Origin: Arthonia radiata
Lineage: Eukaryota; Ascomycota; Arthoniomycetes; Arthoniales; Arthoniaceae
Direction of reading: 5' to 3'
Assembly (NCBI GenBank): GCA_002989075.1
Contig: PSQN01000003.1
Span: 627,366 to 691,365, forward strand
Length of the DNA: 64,000 bases
The translations under genes were made by a program, and so were the position numbers. Shown here in pieces: positions 25,891 to 38,700 of this stretch; the stretch's first letter is position 1, and each line of letters begins with the position of its first letter. The notes beneath the pieces were generated by a model that saw nothing but the letters and a program-made list of their open reading frames with translations, did not search any database and was not told where the DNA came from.

Positions 25891-26395
25891 TGTTAAAAAG
25901 GGGCAGGGAAGAAGAAGGATACTACTACAAAGAGTAGGAAGACGAGACCAGCTTGAGACTGGTGCAATACTTAGGCTTGTTACAGATACAATACTTAGTA
26001 ACAAAGAGAAGCTGTTGTTGTGTTGTCTGTCTTGTTAGCTAAAATCCTCTAGAGGGATCCTAGCTTATATATCTAAGTCTAGCGGCCCGTATAGAACTTA
26101 CTAGATATCTATTCTTTTGATAGAGGCTAGATAACCCGTAACTTACCGCATAAGACGGTAATTTTGTCTATTTAAAACTGTTAGTCTTAGTCTATCCTGT
26201 GTTGTCTTAAACTACGGGCCAGCTGTCTAGAACGGGTCGTGCAATGCTCCTTTTTGTTTTAGGCCCGGGCTACTAGGCCCGATCCTTTAGGTAAAAGGCT
26301 TGTTCTATTCTAGGCCGGGACAGCTAGTAGGACCTGTCCAATACTCCGGGCCCCTGAGGGTTCTAGCTAACCAGCTAGTTGGTTAATTTCCAACA
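25891..26395 (-). mobile_element. Solo copia LTR, TSD TTAAA
   Basis: A 505-bp LTR in minus orientation flanked by TTAAA at 25886-25890 and 26396-26400, between the RNase H and integrase parts of Gypsy3. It is one of the least mutated copies in the island. Confidence 0.95.
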
Positions 26396-28775
26396 TTAAA
26401 TAGGTAAACTATAGTAGATTTATACTTAAAGATATTTAAGAGGCCCTTATAGCTAGTACTAATAAGAAGTTAATTTATAGCTATTAAATTAAATACTATT
26501 AAAATAAAGAAGTTCTTCTATTTTATTTAAATCTACTGGTAGTTCTAAGCTTTTACTATATATAAGTAATTAAAGAGATATATATCTTACTAAAAATAAG
26601 ATATATTAGATTCAAAAAGATAGTCTTTACTATTAATTATATTAAATACTATAATCTTAGGTAAAATTACCTTCTTTATTAATACTTATAGAACTACTAC
26701 TACTATATATATAATAAGTATAACTACTAGCAATACTTAGAACTTTAATAGCTTATTAGTATTCTTTAGATTCTATAATAAGATATTTTAATAGATTTTA
26801 TAGTAGCTCTGCTAAATAATATCTAGTAAAATAACGCTATTCTTAATATTATTAATTAACTTAGTAAGGAATACTTTTATATTCTCTACTACTATAGTAA
26901 AGATAGTCTTTTTACTGAAAATACTACTAAACTGTTCTTTTATAACGTTTACTACTATATAAAGGCTTTAGAGACAACTATTACTAACTATAGAATCTCT
27001 TAAACTAATAACTTCTAAAAGATACTTACTAACCTAGCAGATATTAAGCTATACCTCTTAACTATCTACTATTTATAAACTAATAGGTAAACTAAGATTA
27101 TTAACTAAAAAATAGAGGCTTATCTTTAATACTACTACTTATAAAAGTAAAATAACTAAGATTATTAACTAAAAAATAGAGACTTATCTTTAATACTACT
27201 ACTTATAAAAGTAAAATAACTAATTTAAGTATCTTTTTATTATCTAATATACTATAGATTTAATAAAAAATATAACTACTAGAATTAAGTATCTTCTTAT
27301 TAGCTAAAGAATTATTCTAAGGTATAGTTTTAACTAACTAGACTCTCTATTAACTACTAAAACTATCTAAAATTGAGTTACTTTCTAAAATATCTAAACT
27401 ATTACTAACTAGTATAGTAATATTTAAAGCTTTATATATACTAAAATTAAAGAAAGCTAAAAATAAATAAAGTAGTAAGCTAATAAGTACTAAATAAATA
27501 TTAACTAGTAGCTAAGCTAGTAAATTTATCTCTTAATATATAATTTAAAGCTTATTTATTTAACTAAAAAACTAGAGTTTAAGTTTATAGGCCTCTTTAA
27601 GATTAAAAAGAAGATAAAAATCTTTTATAAGCTTAAGCTTTTATAGTTATATTATAAGGTTTACTTTGTCTTTTACTTTAATATTTTATAGCTTAATAAG
27701 AATAATCTTCTTCTTAAGCTAAGTAGCTAAAAACTCTCTATTAAAGGATATTAATAGTAAAAAAGAATATATTATTAAAAAAATTTAATTAATTAAGAAA
27801 ATAAGTAGAAGACTATAAGTATAAGTAAAATAGAAGAGCTATAATAATAACTTTAAGTAGTATCTTATTAATAATTTTAAGTATAGCTAAGTAGTACTTT
27901 AGAACTACTATAAGTATTATATATATATTTTTAAGCTTTAGTACTTAAATTTTGAATACTTAGAAGATAAAAATAAAAGTAAAGATAAGAGATAATAATC
28001 TATCTTTTATCTCTATTTTTCTAGTTTTTTTTTTATTTCTTTTAATTAAACTTCTTTTCTATTCTTTATAAATTATGAATATTCTTATTTTAGATAATAA
28101 CTCTATAATAATTCTACTAAAATATTATTATAGTAGCTCTATTATCTAACTTAACTACTTTTAATATACTTCTTTAGCTTATAATTAAGTTTAATATACC
28201 TATTAATATCTACTTTATAACTATATTATCTTTTAGCTCTATTAGTAGTAAAATAACTAATAATTCTATATATTTAATATAAAGCTTTACATTACTATTT
28301 AAGAGTTTATTAATACTCTTTATCTAAAGATTACTATATATGTTATAATCTTTTAGTACCTGTTCTACTATATAATTTAGAACTAGACTAAAACCCTCTA
28401 AAATACTTAAATTAGATTTCTTATTAGTGCTAATACTATTATTTAAAACTAGACCACTAATATTTGTCTTACTATAACTATTTTCTATTAATCTACTTAG
28501 CTTCTTAATTAGTACTAGCTTTATTTTATTTTTACTATCTATTTATTAGTAATTTAATTTAGTAGCCATCTATCTTCTTTAAGCTATAACTTTACTACTA
28601 GCTATATATACTATATCTTTCTTAAGTAAATATACAATAGTAGCAATAACTATTAGCTTTACGTAAATTAAACTAATTAGAGCTTTAAGTAACTTAACTC
28701 TATTATTAGTTACTAAGAACAATAAATAAGTTAACTTATTAGTGAATAAAAATATCTATCGGTCTAAAGAAGGGG

Positions 28776-28986
28776 TAGTAATAGAACTTTAACTAAGACT
28801 CTCTAGATTCTACTAAAGTTAGTTTAGTTAACTCTAAGTTATTTTCTATTTTAGTCTATTCTATCTAGCTAGCTTTATTTATTTACTAATTAGTTAGAGT
28901 TTTACTCTTTTACTTCTTACTATAGTTTTTTAATACTATTACTTATTGAATTTAACTATATACTCTTCTAGTTAATCTATGTATCA
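28776..28986 (+). repeat. Gypsy3 3' LTR
   Basis: 211 bp, starting TAGTAATAGAAC after the purine tract AAAGAAGGGG and ending near TATGTATCA. It is an uninterrupted copy and shows the pre-insertion sequence for the solo LTR at 8510. Confidence 0.8.
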
Positions 28987-29056
28987 AAATATTGTTTTTA
29001 AGTTTTAACAGAGAAACAAATAATTTTACTAATAGTTCTTAAGTAAGCTATAAAGT

Positions 29057-29871
29057 ATAGCTTAAACTAAGAGAAAAGAAAGTCTTTATAATAATAAAAT
29101 AAGTAAAACTAGAGTAGAATTATAGTACCGTAGCTGTATTACGGCCGTTCTAGGCTCGCTCCAATTCTAGAGCGGCCCCGGGTCTAGATCGGCCTAGAGA
29201 CGTCTAGTATATAGAGGCGTCTATCTATATTCTTTTCTTGCTTCTTAGTTATTTGTCTATTGTCTAGCAAATATATTGTGCTTTGCTCTATTTACTACTA
29301 GCCCTATAAGAATTAGATAGTATTAAAGGCTTAGAATTATAAAGACTATAGAATAAAAATTATTAGAAGAATTTGGTTAGAAGTTTATATACGTTACTAG
29401 CTAATATTCTAAACTACTTAATCTAGAAATATTTAAAATTATCTAATTAGAAAGGTAGAAAGCTAGCTAAGTCAAGCTTAATTTATAATTATAATATATA
29501 CTATATTATAGATAATATTGAAAAAGATAGTAATTTTATCTCTAGTATATCTCTAGTAATTACCTCTTTAGAGAATTTTTTAGCTCTAGCTATATAGATT
29601 AATACATTGTATTCTTATTATTATAATTATAAATTAAGCTTAACTCGACCGGCTCTCTATCTTTCTAACCAGGCAATTTTAGGTATTTCTAGATTAGGTG
29701 GTTTAGAATGTTAGCTTGGTAACGTATATAAACTTCGGACTAAATCCTTTTAATAGTTCTTATTCTATAGTCTTTATAATTCTAAGCCTTTAGTACTATC
29801 TAATTCTGCTCTAGTTCTACTTGTTTTACTTATAAAAGATAACTTTATTTTAAATAATAAAGCTTATACAG
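29057..29871. repeat. Foldback-like inverted repeat with a small insertion
   Basis: The arm 29309-29495 is the reverse complement of 29620-29807 (about 188 bp, mainly transition differences) around a 124-bp centre. Homology continues outward: 29097-29122 pairs with 29808-29831 and, more weakly, to about 29057 and 29860. The left arm is split by 29123-29308. The right side abuts the Gypsy2B LTR at 29872. No open frame was recognised. It is a palindromic repeat, possibly a non-autonomous DNA transposon. Confidence 0.7.
29123..29308. mobile_element. 186-bp insertion flanked by AGAATTA, possible small LTR
   Basis: This GC-richer block interrupts the left arm of the inverted repeat; its absence from the right arm shows it is an insertion. 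AGAATTA occurs at 29116-29122 and again at 29309-29315. It starts TAGTACCG and ends CCCTATA, which could be TG...CA ends after RIP, and has a TATA-like stretch followed by a T-rich tract. A solo LTR of an unseen family is my best guess, though a 7-bp duplication is long for an LTR element. Confidence 0.45.
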
Positions 29872-30308
29872 TATAACGCCGGTCGCTGGGAGAACCAAAC
29901 TAAGGCTTACTTATCTTATATACTTATTAACCTTAGTAAGGGATATCTTATATACTAAAGACTAAAAGGCAGGAGAGGTAAGATAAATTATAAAGAGTAA
30001 GAAAGACTTAACTAAGTAAATAGAAGATAAAGTACGTTACTTAAATATAGGTAAAAAAATAATATTTAAGTATTAAGTTAATAATCTAAAGTTTATTTTA
30101 AAATTAGCTATTAGTTTAGCTATATAGTTTAAGATATATAAGGAAGTTTCTTTATATCTATTAGACTTAATAATATCTACATTAGATTTATAAAAATATA
30201 AGCTTTTAAAGCTGTTTTATTTAATAATGCTTATAGTAGGTTTATAAGCTTAGTTAAAAATAATAATAATAGAGCTAAAATAACTAATAGTAGTTAATAC
30301 TTAGAAAT
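29872..30308 (-). repeat. Gypsy2B 3' LTR, cut by a copia insertion
   Basis: Begins TATAACGCCGGTCGCTGGGAG, the reverse complement of the Gypsy2 LTR end, and stops at the copia LTR at 30309. Strongly RIP-mutated. Confidence 0.75.
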
Positions 30309-30816
30309 TATTAAAAAGTTGCAGAAAAGAAGAAGAATACTACTATAAAGAGTAGAAAGATGAGACTAGCTTAGAACTAGTACAATACTTAGACTTAGTA
30401 TAGATACAATACTTAGTAGCAAGGAGAAGCTATTATTATATTATCTGTCTTATTAGCTAGAATTCTCTAAAGAAATTTTAGCTTATATATTTAAGTTTAG
30501 CGGTCTATATAAGACTTACTAAATATCTATTTTTTTTAATAGAGACTAAATAACCTATAACTTATTGTATATAATAGTAGTTCTGTCTATTTAAAACTAT
30601 TAGTCTTTAAGTTTATTCTATATTATCTTAGACTATAAGTTAGCTGTCTAAAATAGATTATACAATACTTCTTTTTGTCTTAAACTTAGGCTACTAGGCC
30701 CGATCCTTTAGATAAAAGGCTTATTCTATTTTAAACTGAGATAGCTAGTAGAACCTATTTAATACTTCGGGCCTCTAAGGGTTTCAGCTAACTAGCTAGT
30801 TAGTTAATTTTTAATA
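30309..30816 (-). repeat. Copia tandem, left LTR (3' LTR of the left copy)
   Basis: 508 bp, strongly AT-shifted; the terminal TG and CA read TA. It joins the Gypsy2B LTR on its left side. Confidence 0.9.
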
Positions 30817-33800
30817 TATCTCCTTAATCGACTAGTTATTTTAGCCGGATTATAAGCTAATTTAAGTTCTAAATATTAGTATTTTAGCTAAGTCAATTAG
30901 TTTTATTGAACTGTCTGCTAATTGTTTCTTTATAAAAACGTATTTAAGCTCTATTTAGCCTGTTTAAACGTTTTCTCTAATATAGTAATACTGTATATTA
31001 ATATACTTAAATTTAGTTTAGAAGGTAGAGTTTTTTATAAGTTCTTTTGCTAAATTACTGTCGGTAAGTAATAGTTTTATTAGTAAAACTAGAGTCTTTA
31101 GTTTAATTTAACCAGCTTATCTAGGCAAATTTATGCTTACTTAATACTTTAGAGTCTGTCGAGTCTTTTTATCTACAGACTTTTTAAAAGTACCCGCTAA
31201 AACGGTAGTAATTAAATTTTCTTTAAAAATTCCGGACAGTTTAATAGCAATTAATCGGATAAATAATTATTTTTTATAGCTTCTTTAAGAACTATATATT
31301 TAGCCTTATAAGAGCTTAAGACGACTATTCTCTATAGCTTTAAATTTTAGCTAAGAGCTCTGTTTCTAAGTAGAAAGATGTAGCCGATAGTCGATCTTCT
31401 AGTACCAAAGTCTTTCTCCTAATTTACGTTATAATAGCTAGTTATACCGTCTATTAAGAGAGATTTATAGTAAAAGCTAAAGTTAAGAGTTTTATTTAAG
31501 TAAGCCTAAAGGCTACTTAAAACTCTCTAGTACTCTTTACTAAAATTCAATATATACCGGGCTAGTAGGCTAGTTGTAAAGGTAATATTAAGTCTTATCT
31601 TTGTTATTAGATATAAAATCGATTCAATTTGTTGCTAATAATTAGAAATATTAGTACTACTAGCTTAGTTAGGATTTAGTATTAATTTTAAGCCGACGGA
31701 CTGTAGTATTTTTCCAGGTATTCGGCCGTTTTTCTTTAAATATTTGGTTAAAATTTTAGCTAAATAAGTTAACTAGTCTAGACAAATCGTTTTTGCCGGG
31801 CGATCTCGAGTAATTTTAATTTCTAGAAACTTACTAACGTCTTTTAAGTTCTTAACTATAAGAGTCTTATTTAGTTTTTAGTAGATTTTAAAGATTGTTT
31901 CGGTAGAATTAAATACAGCTAATATATTGTTTATATAGGCGATTAAAATTACCTACTTTTTGGTTCTTTAAATATAAACCGACTAATTAGATACTAAAGG
32001 TTTAAAACTTATTTCCCTTAGTAATTCTTAAAGATAGGTTTTTTACTATTAGCCGGCCTATTTTAGACCGTAAAGGGCCTTCTTTATTTAATAAACTTTA
32101 TTAGTTCCGTTAGATAGGCCAGTTAGTTGCTTAATATAGATAATTTTGTCTAACTTTGCGTTAGAATAAGCTAATTTTACGTTCTATTGCTTTATTTCTT
32201 AGTCTTTTTCTGCTGCTAAGGCTAGTATAAGCCGATAAGTAATTAAATTTACTATATTTATAAAGGTCTCTATAAAATTAAGGCCGGGTCTTTGCTAGCA
32301 GCCCTTAACTATCTAGTAGGCTTTGAAAATTAGCTCGCTCTTTGAAGAATACTTAATTTTTAGTACTTAGCGTTCTTTTAGCGCCTTTCTACTCGGTAAT
32401 AGCTTAATTAATATCTAGGTTTCTTAGTTAACTAGCTCTTTGAGCTCCGACTATATTGCGTCTAGCTAAGAAGGCTAATTCTTAGATATTCTTATTTCTT
32501 TTAAGTTATTAGGCTCTTTAGTAACTATAACTAAGGTCTATTCGGTATATTGTTCTAAGTTATTATAGAACTCGTTAAACTAATTTTTATCGGCGTTTTT
32601 ATATATAAAATATATTTTCTGAGCGCAATCGATATCTACCCAGCTAAAGTCTTCAATACTTCTATAATCTAACTTAATAAAAATGTTAGACTTATTTAGA
32701 GCTCTAGTTTAGTATAGTTCTTATTTAGATTCGTCCGCTAGTGATTAAGATATAGAAAAGGTATACTATTCCTTATATAGAGGAATTCCTTCTTTATTAG
32801 GAGGTATCTCTCTATTATCTTAAGATTTAGCGGTCGAATTTAGCTTATTTTTAAACTTAACTTTTAGTTATTCTTTAAGCTCTTTAGAAATACTCTCGGT
32901 TAATTAATTAACTATAGATCTCTATAGGTTCTAAACAAATTTTTCTTCTTAAACATAGACGTCTCTCTCTTAGTAAATCTTCCGGCTATTAGAGTCTAAG
33001 AGCTTATATTAGTTCGATCTGTAGCCTATTAAGATATAAATAGTTGCTCTAGCGTCTAATTTTTTTAGTTTAGATTCTTTAAAATAAGTAACTAAGCCTT
33101 AAATTTTAATAGTACTAATATTCAGTTTTTTACCGTATTTTACTTTGTATAGGGTAATAAACCCTGATAATCTAGTATAGAGGGTTCTATTATAAATATA
33201 GATAGCTACTTTTAACGCTTTACCTTAATATATTTAAAGTAGCCCGGTAGTATAAAGCATTGCTCGAACTTTACTAACAATTGTTCGATTAAAGCGTTTA
33301 GCTTGTCTATTTTACTAAGAGATATATAGTATAAATATTATTAAAATAGCTTCTTTTTGTTTTAGAAGCTATTTTATCTAGCCTTTTTAATATTCTTTTG
33401 CGTTATTTAAGTATAATCTTTTAAAAGAATACTTAGATTACGTTTCTTCTTAAGTAATATAAGTAAATAGTACGTTAAAAATCTAGTCTTTAGACTATAG
33501 TACCTCGGTAGTCGTATACTGGGTTTTATTGTCTATAAAGTTAGTAAATAATTAACCTTTAGAAGAGATTTACGGTATAATTAGCTCGCAAATATTTAAG
33601 TAGACTTTTTCTAAATAATTAGTCAATTTATTAAGAGTTTTTTAGCTAATTTTAGCCGTTGTCTTTACTTTAAAGCAAATTTAGCAATTATCTTTCGATT
33701 TGTCCGAATAATTTATTTCTAGAGCAACATTTTTAAGCTATGTTAAGGCATTTTTGCCTATATATTCTATTTGTTAATACTAAAGGTTAGTTTTTAAAGA

Positions 33801-35208
33801 AATAGTATAAAGAGATTAGACTGTATTAATAGTCTAAGCTTTTATTACTATTAAACTGTTAATATACCGCTTCTCGGTAGTTAGTTATTCGGTCTAATTA
33901 ACTTTTAGCTTATTTTAGCTTAGAGTTACCTTATCTCTTCTCTTTCTAAGCTTATTAAAGTTTAGAAGGTTAATTCTAAATTCTTTAACAAATAAAACTT
34001 TGTTTAGAACAATTATTTTATCTTTAAAGAATAGTTTTATTTTACTTATTTATAAGGCTCGGATTAACTTTCCTTCTTCTTAACAAATAATCTAGTTAAT
34101 TGGCCAAATATCCGTTAAAAGGTTAATATTTAAGTAAATATAGCTTATTAAGCTTATATCGAGGATCTAAGAATTAGTAAAATAATTAATTCTATTTAGT
34201 AATACTATAAAGCATTGTTCTTCTTGTAAGTTAGAACTATATACAGAAAATATTAAAAAATCGTTATTTTTAGAGCTTTTATTAGAATTTAGCGGGAGAT
34301 TTAGATATTTTTTCTAATAAGTTGCCGGTTTATACCTCTTTTTGTTACAAAAGGGGTATTTTTCTTAGTTTTTACTTAAAATTTTTAATTTTTCTCTGAT
34401 TCTTTACGTTAATTTATTGTTTATTACAGTAAAAACCTTTTCTACTAGAATGCTACCGCGAATTTAGTAAGACTTGTTTATAAGTTAACTAAATAAGTTC
34501 TATAAACTTATATTGCTAGTCGTTTACCGGTAGCTTTAGCTAATAATAGCTACTACATGCTTATATTCGGAAGTTAAATTGTAAAGAATATAGATAGCTA
34601 CTACCTTGTTAAGTAGTACTAGTCCTCGGATTACTAAATTGTCCGTTAATTGTCTAATTTTAATAAGATAAAGCTTAAGGTTTTTTATCTTACTAAGTAT
34701 AGTACTAAAGAGCTCCTTACAAATTAGAAACTCGGAACTAAAACCTTTCGATTTGTGTAACCTTTTTAGACTATTATAAGGCTCTAGAGAGTTATAAATC
34801 CCCTTTATTTAAATAAGAGGACCGTTCTCTAAAGTTAGTCGAATAAGGGCTACTACCCTTGTTAACTGTTTTTAGCGGCTAGCTTTAGTAATATCTCTAG
34901 CTAAATAGCCAGAAAAGGGGATTATAACATTACTGTAGCTCTTTTTAGTTAAAAGGACCTCTATTCGAATCGACCAAATGTCTTAATTAGTTGAGCCCTT
35001 AAGTTTAGAAATCTTATAAGAGAAGTCTATAGCCGAATATATAGTCAGAGATTTCTAAAATAAAAAAAAGGAAATTCTGTTCTAATAGTTAAATTAGACT
35101 AAAGATTTAGAGTCGATTGATAATAGAATCGTTCGAAGGTACCAATAGATAAAAGATTTTCTAAAAAGGAAATTTAAAAGGAATTGGTACTAACCCGAGC
35201 TTATAACC
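30817..35208 (-). mobile_element. Copia tandem, left internal region
   Basis: It aligns end to end with 35716-39324 plus 46618-47403 on the same strand. In minus-strand order: gag (from about 35190 down), a zinc-knuckle region near 34340, integrase (about 33900-32900), reverse transcriptase (about 32450-31850) and RNase H (about 31450-30850). It is much more AT-rich than the right copy. Complete in length, with many breaks and no long open frame. Confidence 0.88.
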
Positions 35209-35715
35209 TGTTAAAAAGTTACAGGAAAAAAGAAGAATACTACTATAAAGAGTAGAAAGACGAAACTAGCTTAAAACTAGTACAATACTTAAGCTTAGTA
35301 TAGGTACAATACTTAGTAGCAAGAAGAAGCTGTTATTATATTATTTATCTTATTAGCTAAAATTCTCTAGAGAAATTTTAACTTATATATTTAAGTTTAG
35401 CGGCCTATATAGAACTTACTAAATATCTATTTTTTTAATAGAAGCTAGATAACTTATAACTTACCGTATAAAATAGTAATTTTATTTATCTAAAACTATT
35501 AGTCTCTAAGTCTATTTTATATTGTCTTAGACTATAGGCCAGCTGTCTAGAATAAGTTATATAAGGCTTCTTTTCATCTTAAACTCGGGCTACTAGGCCC
35601 AACTCTTTAAATAAAAGGCTTGTTCTATTCTAAACCGAGATAGCTGGTAGAATCTATTCGATACTCTAGACCTCTAAGGATTCCGGCTAACCAGCTAGTT
35701 GGTTAATTTCCAACA
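35209..35715 (-). repeat. Copia tandem, shared middle LTR
   Basis: 507 bp. On its right begins the 3' end of the right copy (polypurine side). On its left lie the primer-binding site and 5' end of the left copy. One LTR thus serves both elements. Confidence 0.9.
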
Positions 35716-38700
35716 CACTCCCTTAATCGACTAGTTGTTTTAGCCGGATTGTAAGCTAATTTGAGTTCTAAACGTAAGTATTTTAGCCAAGTCGATTGGT
35801 TTTGTTAAACTGTCTGCTAATTGTTCCTTTGTAGAAACGTATTTGAGCTCTGTTTGGCCTGCCTGAACGTTTTCTCTAACATAGTGATACTGTATATCAA
35901 TATGCTTAGATTTAGCTCAGAAGGTAGGGTTTTTTGCAAGTTCTTTTGCCGAATTGCTGTCGGTAAGTAACAGTTTTACCGGTAAAACCGGGGTCTCTGG
36001 TATAATCTAACCGGCTTGCCCGGGCAAATATATGCTTGTCTAGTACGTTAGAGCCCGCCGAGTCTTTTTATCCGCAGACTTTTTAAAAGTACCCGCTAAA
36101 ACGGTAGTAATCAAATTTTCTTTAAAAATCCCGGATAGTTCGGTAGCAATTAATCGGATAAATAACTGTTCCTTTATAGCTTCTTTAAGGGCCATATATT
36201 CGGCCTTACAAGAGCTTAAGACGACCGTTTTTTGTAGCTTCGAATTCTAGCTAAGGGCTCCGTTCCTGAGTAGAAAGATATAGCCGGTAGTCGATCTCCT
36301 GGTGCTGAGGTTCCCCTCCCAATCTGCGTTACAATAGCCGGTTATACCGTCTATTGAGGGAGATTTATAGTAAAGACCAAGGTTAGGAGTTTTATCTAAG
36401 TAAGCCTAAAGGCTACTTAAAACTCTTTAGTGCTTCTTACTAGGATTCAATATGTACCGGGCTAGTAGGCCAGTTGTAAAGGTAATATCGAGTCTTATCT
36501 TTGTTATTAAATACAAAATCGACCTAATTTGTTGCTAATAATTAGAAATATTAGTACTACTAGCTTAGTTAGGATTTAGTGTTAATTTTAAGCCGACGGG
36601 TTGTAGTATTTTTCCGGGCATTTGGCCGTTTTTCTTCGAGTATTTGGTTAAAATTTTAGTTAAATAAGTCGACTGGTCTAGGCAAATCTTTTTTGCCGGG
36701 CGATCTCGAGTAATTTTAATTTCTAGGAACTTACTAACGTCTCCTAAGTTCTTAATTGTAAGAGTCTTATTTAGTTTCTAGTAGATTCTAGAGATTGTTT
36801 CGGTAGAATCGGATACAGCTAATATATTGTCTACGTAGACGATTAAAATTGCCTGCTTTCTGGTTCTTCGAATATAAACCGACTGATCGAATACTAGGGA
36901 TTTAAAACCTATACCCCTTAGTAATTCTTAAAGATAGGCTTTCTACTGTCGGTCGGCCTGTTTCAGACCGTAAAGGGCCTTCTTTATTCAATAAACTTTA
37001 TTAGTTCCGTTAGATAAGCTAGTTGGTTACTCGATATAGACAACCTCGTCTAACTTTGTGTTAGAATAAGCTAATTTTACGTCCTATTGCTTTATTTTCT
37101 AGTCTTTCTCTGCTGCTAAGGCTAGTATAAGCCGGTAAATAATTAAATTTACTATATTCGCAAAGGTCTCTATAAAATCGAGGCCGGGTCTTTGCTGGCA
37201 GCTCTTAGCTACCCAGCGGGCTTTAAAAATCGGCTCGCCCTCCGGAGGGTACTTAATCTTCGGTATCCGGCGCCCTTTTAGCGCCTTTCTACCCGACAGC
37301 AGCTCGATTAATATCTAGATTTCTTAGTTAGCTAGCTCTTTGAGCTCCGACTGTATTGCGTCTAGCCAAGAAGGTTAATTCTTGGATACCCTCATTTCTT
37401 TTAAATTAGTAGGCTCTTTAGTAACTGCGACTAAGGCCTGTTCGGCGTATTATTCTAGATTATTGTAGAACTCGTCAAATTAAATTTTGTTAGCGTTTTT
37501 GTATGTAAAATCTATTTTCTGGGCGCAATCGGTGTCTATCCGGCCGGGGTCTTCGGTACTTTTATAATCTAACTCAGTAGGAAGGTTAGACTCGTTTAGA
37601 GCTCTAGATTAGTATAGTTTTTGTCTAGATTCGTCCGCTAGTTGTTGAGATATAGGGGAGATATATTGTTCCTCGTATAGAGGACTCCCTCCTTCATTAA
37701 GAGGTACCTTCCTATTATCTTAGGATCCAGCGGTTAAATTTAGCTTATTTTTGAACTCAACTTCTAGTTGTTCTTTAGGCTCTTTAGAAATACTCTCGGT
37801 TAATCGATTAACTATAGATCCCCGTAGATTACAAACAAATTTTCCTTCCTGAACGTAGACGTCTCTCCCCCAGTAAACCTTCCGGTTATTAAGGTCTAAG
37901 AGCTTATATTGGTTCGATCCGTAGCCTATTAGAATATAGGTAGTTGCTCTTGCGTCTAGTTTCTTTGGTTTAGGTTCTTTAAGGTAAGTAACTGAGCTCC
38001 AGATTTTAATAGTACTGATATTTAGTTTTTTGCTATATTTTGCTTCGTACAGGGTAATAAACCCCAGCAATCCGGTATAAGGGGTCCTGTTATAGATATA
38101 GATAGCTGCTTTTAGCGCTTTACCTCAATATATCTAGGGTAGCCCGACGGTATAAAGCATTGCTCGAACTTTATTAATAATTGTTCGGTTAAAGCGTTCG
38201 GCTCGTCCGTTTTACTGGGAGATATACGGTACGAATATCGTTAGAATAGCTTCTTTCTGTTCTAGAAGCTATTTTACCCAACCTTCCCGGTATTCTTTTG
38301 CGTTGTCTAAGTATAATCTTTTAAAAGAATGCTCGGACTGCGTTTCTTTCTAAATAATATAGATAGATAGTGTATCGAAAACCTAGTCTTTAGACTATAG
38401 TACCTCGGTAGTTGTATACCGGGTTTTATTGTCTATAAAGCTAGTAAATAATCGACCTTTGGAAGGGGTTTGCGGTACAATTGGCCTGCAAATATCTAAG
38501 TAGACTTTTTCTAAATAATTGGCCGATTTGTCTGGAGTTTTTCGGCTAACTTTAGCCGTTGCCTTTGCTTCGAAGCAAATTTAGCAATTATCTCCTAATT
38601 TGTCCAAATGATCTGTTCCTAGGGCAACTTTTTTAAGCTGTTTTAAGGCGTTTTCGCCTATATGTCCTATCCGTTGATGCCAAAGGTCAGTTTTTGAAGA

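Larger units (their letters stand above)
23988..28775 (+). mobile_element. Gypsy3 pol: reverse transcriptase to chromodomain
   Basis: Excluding two solo copia LTRs, the plus strand carries recognisable Ty3/gypsy remnants in order: reverse transcriptase (about 24057-25080), RNase H (about 25240-25700, with an SLSPTKYNYTIYNKK stretch matching the family's LSPAECNYEIYDKE motif), integrase (about 26400-27300) and a chromodomain (about 27780-27960). The translation is shifted toward Ile, Asn, Lys and Tyr, as RIP causes. The 3' end has a purine-rich tract just before the LTR at 28776. Broken at many places. Confidence 0.8.
8369..28986 (+). mobile_element. Gypsy3: old chromodomain Ty3/gypsy element hosting the left nest
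   Basis: The 5' LTR at 8369-9089 and the 3' LTR at 28776-28986 are the same 211 bp once nested DNA is removed. Between them lie a lysine/glutamine-rich 5' part (9090-10628) and then, after a 13.4-kb copia, reverse transcriptase, RNase H, integrase and chromodomain remnants (23988-28775). Without the insertions (solo LTRs at 8510, 24100 and 25891, and the copia at 10629-23987) about 5.7 kb remains, a normal size for such an element. Joining both halves into one element is inference: the copia's two flanks (TAAAG and CTAAT) do not match, so some Gypsy3 sequence, probably the protease region, was lost there. Heavily broken; probably the oldest element in the nest. Confidence 0.65.
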
